Source of the DNA: Granulosicoccus sp036478565
GTDB lineage: Bacteria; Pseudomonadota; Gammaproteobacteria; Granulosicoccales; Granulosicoccaceae
Reading direction: 5' to 3'
NCBI GenBank assembly: GCA_965224525.1
Contig: OZ245050.1
Coordinates: forward strand, 4,774,001 to 4,838,000
DNA length: 64,000 bases
The notes beneath the pieces were generated by a model that saw only the letters and a list, made by a program, of their open reading frames with translations, ran no database searches and was not told where the DNA came from. The first letter of the stretch is position 1. Every line of letters starts with the position of its first letter. This document shows, in pieces, positions 9,045 through 16,371 of this stretch. Both the position numbers and the translations under genes were made by a program.

Positions 9045-9413
9045 ATGACGAAATCTACCACACTGGTTCTGATTGTAGCGCTTGCTTCATCAGTGGCTGC
9101 TTGTAGCAGTGCGCCAAAGCCCAAGGCTGAAATCGCGCTGACCAATTCGGCATTGCATAGTGCCGAGACCTCCGGTGCGCGAGAATTTGCACCGATCGAG
9201 TTGCGCACAGCCCGCGAGAAAAAAGAACTTGCTGATCAGGCTGTTGCCGATGAAGAGTATGCCAGGGCAAAAAGGCTGAGCGCAGAGGCCAAGGTCGATG
9301 CTGAGTTGGCTCAGGCCAAGGCCGAGGCTGAAAAATCGCGATTGGCACTAAAAGAAGTACAGGACAGCATCTTGCTGATGCGTCAGGAAGTCAGTCGTGC
9401 CGGTAGTCATTGA
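9045..9413 (+). CDS. DUF4398 lipoprotein
   Basis: The product has 122 residues from the ATG at 9045, which has GAGG eight to nine bases upstream; an earlier frame start at 8979 is rejected because it would bury the signal sequence. The lipobox SVAAC predicts lipidation at Cys18 or so. The mature part is almost wholly helical, with Ala/Lys/Glu-rich heptads (REKKELADQAVADEEYARAK, then EAKVDAELAQAKAEAEKS), typical of DUF4398. It is followed 102 bases downstream by an OmpA-type lipoprotein whose N-terminal half is also DUF4398-like, so the two probably act together at the outer membrane or peptidoglycan. Confidence 0.85.
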   Translation: MTKSTTLVLIVALASSVAACSSAPKPKAEIALTNSALHSAETSGAREFAPIELRTAREKKELADQAVADEEYARAKRLSAEAKVDAELAQAKAEAEKSRLALKEVQDSILLMRQEVSRAGSH

Positions 9414-9515
9414 GCTGCACCCTGTATCGACCTAATCACAGTCAATTTAGTTGCTCGCAATTGCGCAGCCAGGTGATCGCTAGAACCGGTCATCCAACCT
9501 TCGGGAATCCAGGAC

Positions 9516-10334
9516 ATGAAACAGACACCTATTCGCCCATTAATCGTCACCGGTTTACTGACGCTGGCATTGACAGCGTGCGGCGGTGCGCCCAAGAAAG
9601 TCGAGTCGCTGGAAGAGGCGCGCAGTGCCTACACGCGTGCCAGCAGCGATGCCACCATCGCCAGGCATGCGCCAAGTGAGCTGGATCAGGCAAACGATGC
9701 ATTGAAAAATGCCGAGCACGCCTGGAATGATGACGAGCATCGTTCACGTGTTGATCACTATGCCTATCTAGCCAGCCAACGCATCCATATTGCCGAACTG
9801 ATTTCACAAGGTAAAGAGGCTGACAAGGAGTTGGCAAACATGAAACTTGAGCGCCAACGCGTACAGCTTGACTTGCGTTCCGATGAGCTTGATCGCCGGC
9901 AACGGGAAGCTGAGGAATTACGGCGTCAGATGGAAGAGATGCAAGCTAAAAGCACAGAGCGCGGTATCGTATTGACGCTGGGTGACGTTCTGTTCGATAC
10001 CAATGAGGCTGACCTTAAAACCGGCTCGATGATCAATATTGAGCGGATTGCCGATTTCATGAAAACGTATCCAGAGCGAATTGCTATCGTTGAAGGTCAT
10101 ACCGACAACATGGGTGAGGCGGACTACAATATGGATCTGTCAGAAGATCGAGCCTTTTCTGTCAGACAGGCATTGGCAAAGAATGGTATCTCTACCAGCC
10201 GAATCACAACCCGCGGATTTGGTATGGATCGACCGGTTGCCACTAACCGGACATCAGCTGGTCGCCAGGAAAACCGTCGTGTTGAAATTATCTTCCCGGA
10301 CGGCCCGACACAAGTCAGTGAGCTGTCTGAATAG
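9516..10334 (+). CDS. OmpA family lipoprotein with N-terminal DUF4398 region
   Basis: The product has 272 residues. The signal sequence ends in LALTAC, a good lipobox. Residues about 28-140 are helical and DUF4398-like (EEARSAYTRASSDATIARHA, long Arg/Glu-rich coiled coil to about 148). The C-terminal OmpA-like domain (about 152-262) shows VLFDTNEADLK, IAIVEGHTDNMG and the ending GRQENRRVEIIF, the pattern that binds diaminopimelate in peptidoglycan. It probably tethers the outer membrane to the cell wall. It forms a likely unit with the smaller DUF4398 lipoprotein upstream and is closed by the terminator at 10446-10471. Confidence 0.92.
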   Translation: MKQTPIRPLIVTGLLTLALTACGGAPKKVESLEEARSAYTRASSDATIARHAPSELDQANDALKNAEHAWNDDEHRSRVDHYAYLASQRIHIAELISQGKEADKELANMKLERQRVQLDLRSDELDRRQREAEELRRQMEEMQAKSTERGIVLTLGDVLFDTNEADLKTGSMINIERIADFMKTYPERIAIVEGHTDNMGEADYNMDLSEDRAFSVRQALAKNGISTSRITTRGFGMDRPVATNRTSAGRQENRRVEIIFPDGPTQVSELSE

Positions 10335-10445
10335 GCAGCGAGTACGCCGCGCTGCGCTCAATAGTGGTTACGCTGTGTAGCAGGGGTAAGCAAACTGTGT
10401 GCAGGTGTGTCGTTTGATTGGCGAACATATATTTATGATGAGAGA

Positions 10446-10471
10446 GGGTGGCTTGCGAGCCGCCCTTTTTT
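10446..10471 (+). terminator. Rho-independent terminator
   Basis: GGGTGGC and GCCGCCC (one G-T pair) form a seven-base stem around TTGCGA, followed directly by six T. It ends the transcript of the DUF4398/OmpA lipoprotein pair. Confidence 0.8.
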
Positions 10472-10508
10472 CGTTCTGACCAAAATAAACCCATAGAGTA
10501 AAACACTG

Positions 10509-12419
10509 ATGTCAATCAAAGGGGCCGTATGCATAGTGGCTGCGAGTTTGCTTCTGGTCGTCGGTCTGTTCGTCTACGACAGGAACCAGGCGGGTACTTT
10601 TGACTTTCTGCCCGCTCCAGGCAGTGCAGAGGAGCGCCAGGTTTATATGCGAGCTGCGGAACTGGGCGACGTTTTCGCTACGGCATCCATCGTCAAGATG
10701 CATATGGCAGAGTATTATCAGATGACTGGCGAATACCCGCGGGATAATCTCGAACTGGGAATTGATCCACCGTATAAATTTGCCAATGACAGGGTTCTGG
10801 ACCTCTCTGTTACCGGCGCCGGTGAGATAACCATTCATTTCAAGCAAGAGCGCGGAGTTTTTCCTGCGATTCGATTGACAGTTGACGAGACGTTGATTAA
10901 AACCGGTTTGACGAAATGGAAGTGCAGCGCCGAGCACTTTTCAGATGCGTTACTTGCGGTTATGCCGCATTGCATAAAGTATGATTCCGAGGCGATAGTT
11001 TTTAGTGCCGTGCGGCCTGGGGATGGCAGAGTATCAACGGGTAGCAGTTTCACAGCAAGCAAGGTAGATTTTACTGATCCGCAAAAAGGCGATCTTGCTC
11101 GGGAGCTGGCGGGTCATATAAAAAAGGGCGATGACGGCATGATTGAACGGATGCTGGCAGATGGCGTTGTAGTTGACGGTGAGCCAATTATTGCAGCTGT
11201 CAACTCTGGCCGGTTTGATCTTGTGCAGCAGTTTCTGAGCATGGGTGCTGATGTCAATAGCATCGATATTGACGGTAATTCCTTGTTGCTGGCCGCGTTG
11301 TTCAGTAACGAGCCATATTCGCATCGGCGCATTGACCTCATTCGCTTGCTGCTTAATAGTGGTGCGGATATCAATTATGTATCGCCCGTCAATCGGACTG
11401 CATTGCTATCTCTGTATATTCCCGAACGGCCGGACTACTTGAGATCATCATCCGGTGTTGATGATGCGGAAATTCGGAAGTACCGGGTAGCCTCGGAAGA
11501 AACATATGGTGTTGCGAAATTACTCCTGGATCAAGGTGCAAGACTGAATGTAACCGCTGCGAACAATCACTCGGCTTTATCGCATGCAGTATGGGCTGGC
11601 GCTGGCAAATTGGTGGAGTTGTATATGCAGCGCGGTGCCAGCGGTGATAGCTGGGATGGACGGCAGCAATATCTGCTGGACATAGCGCTAAAAAATGGCT
11701 ATGCAGAAACTGCGCTACTGCTATATGAACATGGTGCTCAGCTTGAGCTATCTGAAGCCAGGTATAAAAGCGAGCGTATGCTGATTCTTGCCTTACAGCA
11801 TAACGCGAAGGATGTTGTTGATACCATGCTTGCGCTGGGTGCTGATGCAAGTCGGAAGGTCCGGTTTACCACATTGGGTGTGGTTAGTGCCATGGAGCAC
11901 GGACTGGTTGAACAGGACTGGCACAGTGTTTTGAAATTTCTGGAGCAGGGTGTGGAGCCGCCGTGTAAAGTCAAATTGTACGATTCGGTATCGGCTGAGC
12001 GCTGGCCACAGGCGACCCAGGGACACCGGACTATGCTGCCTATTTTCCAGTACATTGTGGAAACGGGAGGGGCGGTGCAAGCGCTGGGATTCATGACGCA
12101 TCTGAATGCCTGCGATGTTAGTCATGACTCAGCATTGCACTATGTGCTGGCCAATGATTATGCGGAGCTGGTGCTGCCGCTGATCAAGGCGGGTGCAAGC
12201 CTTGAAGTGCGCGATCAGCAAGGTCGCAGTCTGTTTGATGCCAGTATTGAACGCGGTGATGAGGCCAGTGCTCTGGCTTTCTTTGAACACCAGGAATTGC
12301 CCGAAAGTACCGATGAATTACAGGCGCTTTGGCATCGTGCCACGGAGCATGGTATGACGAAACTGGCTGATGAGATTGGTGAGTTGTTACTGGCTGCGTC
12401 TGAACCTGAACCTGAGTAG
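10509..12419 (+). CDS. Membrane-anchored pilin-like domain fused to ankyrin repeats
   Basis: The product has 636 residues. A single N-terminal membrane helix (about residues 5-23) is followed at about 57-160 by a region that resembles the globular head of type IV pilins: IVKMHMAEYYQMTGEYP, then a Gly-rich beta region (GAGEITIHF), then WKC (Cys139) and a second Cys155 that could form the pilin disulfide loop. From about 190 to the end there are several ankyrin repeats (DLVQQFLSMGADVNSIDIDG, AKLLLDQGARLNV, YAELVLPLIKAGASLEVRDQ). Ankyrin repeats bind proteins. No prepilin cleavage motif is present at the start, so this is not a normal pilin. The gene stands alone between two terminator-like or gene-poor regions. 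The ankyrin part is certain; the pilin relation is my reading of the pattern. Confidence 0.8.
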   Translation: MSIKGAVCIVAASLLLVVGLFVYDRNQAGTFDFLPAPGSAEERQVYMRAAELGDVFATASIVKMHMAEYYQMTGEYPRDNLELGIDPPYKFANDRVLDLSVTGAGEITIHFKQERGVFPAIRLTVDETLIKTGLTKWKCSAEHFSDALLAVMPHCIKYDSEAIVFSAVRPGDGRVSTGSSFTASKVDFTDPQKGDLARELAGHIKKGDDGMIERMLADGVVVDGEPIIAAVNSGRFDLVQQFLSMGADVNSIDIDGNSLLLAALFSNEPYSHRRIDLIRLLLNSGADINYVSPVNRTALLSLYIPERPDYLRSSSGVDDAEIRKYRVASEETYGVAKLLLDQGARLNVTAANNHSALSHAVWAGAGKLVELYMQRGASGDSWDGRQQYLLDIALKNGYAETALLLYEHGAQLELSEARYKSERMLILALQHNAKDVVDTMLALGADASRKVRFTTLGVVSAMEHGLVEQDWHSVLKFLEQGVEPPCKVKLYDSVSAERWPQATQGHRTMLPIFQYIVETGGAVQALGFMTHLNACDVSHDSALHYVLANDYAELVLPLIKAGASLEVRDQQGRSLFDASIERGDEASALAFFEHQELPESTDELQALWHRATEHGMTKLADEIGELLLAASEPEPE

Positions 12420-12451
12420 GAGCAGTCAATGGTTGAGCCGATGATAGATGA

Positions 12452-12473
12452 ACTGACGTACTGACGTACTGAC
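12452..12473 (+). repeat. Short tandem repeat, ACTGACGT-type
   Basis: Nearly three copies of an eight-base unit (ACTGACGT, ACTGACGT, ACTGAC) lie 33 bases after the ankyrin gene, in a 251-base stretch (12420-12670) with no gene that I can support. Confidence 0.7.
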
Positions 12474-12670
12474 AGGTGTCATATGAATCGGAAGCCGAAG
12501 GCTGGTTTGCTATGGGGCCACAGGGAGTCACGAGCATTTACTATTTGCTTCTGGATTCAAGACGATACATTGTTCAAGCTTCTGGAAACCGCTTGATGTT
12601 TATCGCGATTCACGGTTCAACTGCTTTTATGCTCCTGAGCTACTGCAGTTACAACCGAGCGCGCCTGCTT

Positions 12671-13180
12671 TTACTGGCGAATGTATTGCATGGCAGCGCC
12701 ATCAGAGCCGACCATAACAATCCGGTTGTCCGATAGCTCATAGATATTGGCACTGCCAGCGACGTTGCGCGATGAGCTGTTAATCATCTTGCTAAGCAAT
12801 GCGCCCATGGCGCTGCCGGAACTCTCTTCCATCGAGATGTTTGCATGCGAAACAATGTCGCCATCTACGCTCCAGTCGCCGGACATGGTAAGTGAAGTGC
12901 TGCCCAATGCAGCAGCAGCTTCGCTTTGTAGTGTGATCTGACCGCTGACCGTGCCATTGCTATGGTATTCAATCACCGTCTGTTGATCGCCCTCACCAGG
13001 ATAAGGGTTCAGCGATGTCACCAGCCACTTGCCAAAAAGTTGACCAGCGCTCACTGCACTGACCTGATCATTCCCCGTGTAGTCGGGCCGCACCGGTGGT
13101 TTTGTGCTTGCACAGCTGCTCGCCAGGATTGACGAAAGGGCCAGTGAGGCGACGAGTGCAGATGCGCGGGATAGAGTCAT
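12671..13180 (-). CDS. Lipoprotein of unknown function
   Basis: The product has 169 residues. The signal sequence ends in ILASSC, a good lipobox, with Cys23 as the likely lipidated residue. The mature part has a Ser/Gly-rich beta pattern (LFGKWLVTSLNPYPGEG, VIEYHSNGTVSGQITL, MSGDWSVDGDIVSH, IYELSDNRIVMV), like lipocalin-type or META-type small outer-membrane proteins in which one sheet repeats a G-x-W motif. The family cannot be named. It is monocistronic and convergent with the ankyrin gene. Confidence 0.75.
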   Translation of the reverse strand: MTLSRASALVASLALSSILASSCASTKPPVRPDYTGNDQVSAVSAGQLFGKWLVTSLNPYPGEGDQQTVIEYHSNGTVSGQITLQSEAAAALGSTSLTMSGDWSVDGDIVSHANISMEESSGSAMGALLSKMINSSSRNVAGSANIYELSDNRIVMVGSDGAAMQYIRQ

Positions 13181-13735
13181 TTGAGTTCAACCGGGTTGCG
13201 ATGCGCCAATTACACGGTAAAAATATGCTGCTGGCAACGCTTTAGGACTGGTAAAAAGGCTAGTGACGCTGCGTTTCGGCTCGGGAATCGGAGCGATCGG
13301 GGGCTTTATTGCAGTTGTTCTAGTGAACTTGCCACATTGACAATGCAGACGTGATCCCGTGTTAAGCAAAAAATGCTGCTGGCATTATTCTGCAGCAATG
13401 GATTTTTCGATTTGTTGTACAGCGGATTTGGTCAGTTCCGGGCTGGTTGCCTCGAAATCAATATTGAGTGATAAGTCAATTTATCGGTCGATGGGTTGTC
13501 AATATATCGTGCACCATTCACTGCCGCGAAGAAACCACTGGCAGTTTGTCTCACACAGTTCCGGAGTGTCGGCATCAAGATGTGGTGAGTATAGTTCTAT
13601 GGAATTTTACTGTAGCAATCCTGCATCTGGTCTTTCGGTAGTCGGATCATCTAAACATCCAGATAACAAAAAAGTAATAGAACGCGGATAAAAACAGCAC
13701 GGGCCTATGCTTGGATGCCGTTGACATAACAAGAA

Positions 13736-13753
13736 ATTAGGAATATATTCCCA
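13736..13753 (+). promoter_or_regulatory. Palindromic element, copy 1 (ATTAGGAATATATTCCCA)
   Basis: The core GGAATATATTCC is a perfect 12-base palindrome. All 18 bases are identical to the reverse complement of 40064-40081, the promoter-proximal region of the COG4315-type lipoprotein gene. Similarity continues a little beyond the 18 bases on the right (TTTATGTTG against ATTCATATTG). A binding site for one dimeric regulator is the likely reading. No gene start is obvious close downstream; the nearest is at 14047. Confidence 0.5.
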
Positions 13754-13948
13754 TTTATGTTGCGATAGACGGCTACCACAAGTATCCAGCCTTTGTTTGA
13801 GCTACTAACCACTGAGATCATCGGGCGCGATTGAAGGGCGTTTGGTGTGACTACAGAGCTCGGTGAATATACGGTCACATTACTGATTGATGTGGTTGGC
13901 ACACTGTTCGTGGGCTCTTGCAACAGGCGCAATTTCCAGCACGTGGTG

Positions 13949-13962
13949 GGGTATTAATACCC
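13949..13962. promoter_or_regulatory. Perfect 14-base palindrome upstream of an exported-protein gene
   Basis: GGGTATTAATACCC lies 84 bases before the ATG at 14047, a position suitable for an operator. The regulator is unknown. Confidence 0.35.
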
Positions 13963-14046
13963 GCAGTTGTAATGACTGGTTCTGTATTGCCGGGTTTAAG
14001 CTTAGCTGCAAGACCGATAAGTTGTTTGCCACAGAGGAGATGTGAC

Positions 14047-15258
14047 ATGAAGCAATTTAATCTCGTTAAATATAAAACTACCGGAAAAACCTTGCCTGCC
14101 GGTGTTTTACTCGCCGGGTGTTTGCTGACAAGCTCAGTGTTTGCCAACCCTATCGTCTCTGGCAATACCATATCCTGGCCAGATGATGGCTGGTATCAGG
14201 TTCAATTGTCGGCCACCTACGAGTCGCTGTGCGAAGGCGGAACTTCCTGTGTGGTTGCGCCTGGTCAGTACATAGTTATTAACCATACTAATGGCCAACG
14301 CTATGAAAATGTTCTGGTTGCTGGTGATACGCCGGATACGCCGGATACGCCGGATACGCCGGATACGCCGGATACGCCGGATACGCCGGATACGCCGGGT
14401 GATGGTGGGCAGTACGCTTCCGGCGCGCTCGCTGACAAATACATCAAGCTTGTCGGGTTTGCGTTTGATATCTATACCGGCCGACGCTATGCACAAGGCA
14501 TTCTGTCGCTGCCTGAAAACTACCTGCAGGGCTTCTCTCCGGTGTATATGGATAATGCAGTGCCAGAGTCTGTTGCAGAGAAGGTGGCTTGCAGTGTAAG
14601 TGGGGCTGCAACATTTACTCCGGTCTACACAGGCGAGCGAGCTATTACTGCTGGCTGGAGCTATGAATTTTATGCCTGTTTAGACAGCATAACTTTATCC
14701 CTCGATGGGCAAATTGAACGTACGCAAACAGAAAGTCACACGAAGCGAATTTCTTCAGGCGGGCTGGATATAGGCGATATGAGAATGCGTCAAAGCTTCT
14801 CCGGGGCTGCTGAGCTGAAATATGCCAACGATCGCTCCGACGACACGACCAGGTACTGGAAGATGACAGATTTGAGCTATGCCTACAGTCGCAACGATGC
14901 TCAATGGAACCTGCATGATGCGAATACCATGTTCAGCCATACCGCACCATACCGGTCAACCATGTCAGGCGGGTTTTTCGTAGAAGAATTTTATATGACA
15001 GGCGGTATCACAGTTCAGGTCACTGAGGAATTCGTTTTTAATACATCGCCGGCTGAGCCCGATTGGGATAGAAGAGACAGCTGGTATTTTCAGAAAGGCA
15101 AATTGTCCATAACAGACCGCGCTGGCAGCGAAATCATACTTGATGCTGATAATGGTGACTTCGATTCAGTCCTTATCCAGATAACCCGGGATGGCAATAC
15201 CGAGTCCTTTACACAACCATGGTCTACCTGGGCGGGGCATCTTCGACTCAGTGACTGA
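14047..15258 (+). CDS. Exported protein with Asp-Thr-Pro repeat linker
   Basis: The product has 403 residues from the ATG at 14047, supported by AGAGGAGA upstream; frame starts farther upstream (13918) have no ribosome site and would hide the signal peptide (cleavage near SVFA-NP). After a small N-terminal module of about 70 residues with two Cys comes a rigid linker of eight perfect DTP units (about residues 94-117). The C-terminal domain of about 280 residues is rich in Tyr, Trp, Ser and Thr and predicted beta (SYEFYACLDSITLSLDGQIE, WYFQKGKLSITDRAGSEI). No family is recognised. A surface or secreted location is likely from the signal peptide and linker. The gene is monocistronic. Confidence 0.75.
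   Translation: MKQFNLVKYKTTGKTLPAGVLLAGCLLTSSVFANPIVSGNTISWPDDGWYQVQLSATYESLCEGGTSCVVAPGQYIVINHTNGQRYENVLVAGDTPDTPDTPDTPDTPDTPDTPDTPGDGGQYASGALADKYIKLVGFAFDIYTGRRYAQGILSLPENYLQGFSPVYMDNAVPESVAEKVACSVSGAATFTPVYTGERAITAGWSYEFYACLDSITLSLDGQIERTQTESHTKRISSGGLDIGDMRMRQSFSGAAELKYANDRSDDTTRYWKMTDLSYAYSRNDAQWNLHDANTMFSHTAPYRSTMSGGFFVEEFYMTGGITVQVTEEFVFNTSPAEPDWDRRDSWYFQKGKLSITDRAGSEIILDADNGDFDSVLIQITRDGNTESFTQPWSTWAGHLRLSD
14326..14397 (+). repeat. Coding tandem repeat, 8 perfect copies of GATACGCCG
   Basis: Eight identical nine-base units encode DTP eight times. Identity at the DNA level, not only at the protein level, suggests recent expansion by replication slippage; copy-number changes would keep the reading frame. 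Confidence 0.97.
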
Positions 15259-15325
15259 GTTGACGCTGTCAATTGGTTCGACTAAACGCCATGAGACTTT
15301 TGTAACACGTGAAAGTAGCGATCAG

Positions 15326-16198
15326 TCAACCACCCAATGCCGGTCGCGTACCAAGAAAGCGATTGATAGCGGCAGCAACCGGTTCGGGTGAGTCCATGTG
15401 GAAGTGATGATTGCCTGCCAGGGTGATGGTTTCGCGTCGCTGTAGACGACCCAGTCGCGATTCTGTATTTCTTCTGCCAGCCAGAAATCCGTTTTCAGCA
15501 AGAATGGTCAATGTCGGGCATTCTACTGCGCCCAGTATCGCCAGAACCTGTTCTTCAGTCTGGTACTGCGGCGAAGTCATGCGCAGGCGTGGATCAAACT
15601 GCCAGCGATAGCCGTCTTGTGTTGATTCAAGCTGGCGATCCACGATTAGTCGTGCAGACGACATCTCCATCGTTGTCGCCTTTAATCGTGCAGCGACTGC
15701 CAGCTCTTTGCTGGCAAAGGTGCGGGAGGCAAATTTCTCTGATTGAAACCTGTCTTGCATGGATTGCTTAAGCCGGGCGGGTAGTAACATGGGCGTTTCG
15801 CTTAGCGGGCCGCTGGCGTCAATCATGGTTAGCGTTTCAATAACTCCGGGGTTTGCCACGGCTACCACGGGAGCGATGCAAGCACCCAGCGAGTGACCCA
15901 GCAAGTGACACTGTTGCCAGTCCAGTGCTTGCAATACAGCCAGTGTCCACCAAGTCATGTCGGTGATCGAGTAGCCGCCGTCAAGATGGTCACTATGCCC
16001 ATGGCCAGGCAAATCGATAGCCACCAGATCTATCGATGGCAGAAAGGGCATCAGCGGGACAAAACTGTTTGCATTGTCGAGCCAGCCATGCAGGCACAGC
16101 ATGCGCAAAGGCTGATCTATTTCCGGGTCACGGTGGCGAATGGCGGCAATCTTCCGGCCGTTGATATCGAGTATGGTGCTTTCAGGGCGTGGGCTCAT
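15326..16198 (-). CDS. Alpha/beta hydrolase, SERHL-like
   Basis: The product has 290 residues from the ATG at 16198 (a TTG six bases earlier is less likely). It is a cytosolic alpha/beta-fold hydrolase: oxyanion region LCLHGWLDNANSF (about 35-47), VAIDLPGHGHSD, nucleophile elbow LLGHSLG with the catalytic Ser (about 102), a lid region of about 110 residues, and the catalytic His in GNHHFHMDSP near the C-terminus. The HGWLDN start resembles the SERHL (serine hydrolase-like) group and meta-cleavage hydrolases. The substrate is unknown. It is transcribed alone. Confidence 0.88.
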   Translation of the reverse strand: MSPRPESTILDINGRKIAAIRHRDPEIDQPLRMLCLHGWLDNANSFVPLMPFLPSIDLVAIDLPGHGHSDHLDGGYSITDMTWWTLAVLQALDWQQCHLLGHSLGACIAPVVAVANPGVIETLTMIDASGPLSETPMLLPARLKQSMQDRFQSEKFASRTFASKELAVAARLKATTMEMSSARLIVDRQLESTQDGYRWQFDPRLRMTSPQYQTEEQVLAILGAVECPTLTILAENGFLAGRRNTESRLGRLQRRETITLAGNHHFHMDSPEPVAAAINRFLGTRPALGG

Positions 16199-16371
16199 GG
16201 TCAATGAAAATATTTTATGTGCTTAGTGGGCTTGTTGGTTGCTTGTTGTGTGATGTCACTGATTGTGTGGTGGTGCCATGGGCGTGTAGTTTTGTCGAGC
16301 ATGGTGTTTCTGGATCGTAACTACTGGTCGGGATCTGCTTGGCGGGTGATATCGTCGCGATGAACCGTCAA

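Larger units (their letters stand above)
13181..14046. other. Gene-poor stretch of 866 bases
   Basis: Short open frames exist here on both strands (for example 13359-13691 plus and 13705-13932 minus), but none has a ribosome site, family signature or a plausible composition. The region looks richer in A and T than its neighbours. It holds two palindromes: the 18-bp element at 13736-13753, which recurs at 40064-40081, and GGGTATTAATACCC at 13949-13962. It could be a decayed gene plus the regulatory region of the gene starting at 14047. Confidence 0.6.

Noticed and set aside
12476..12736. A plus-strand frame of 86 codons after the ankyrin gene
   Set aside because: It overlaps the end of the lipoprotein gene on the other strand and has no ribosome site or signature.
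13359..13691. A plus-strand reading frame of 110 codons
   Set aside because: No ribosome site or signature; the composition is Ser/Cys-rich and irregular, typical of random translation.
13705..13932. A minus-strand reading frame of 75 codons
   Set aside because: No ribosome site and no recognisable family; it covers the 18-bp palindrome, which looks regulatory.
14291..14599. Arg-Ile-Arg-rich frames on both strands
   Set aside because: These are other-frame translations of the GATACGCCG tandem repeat inside the exported-protein gene.
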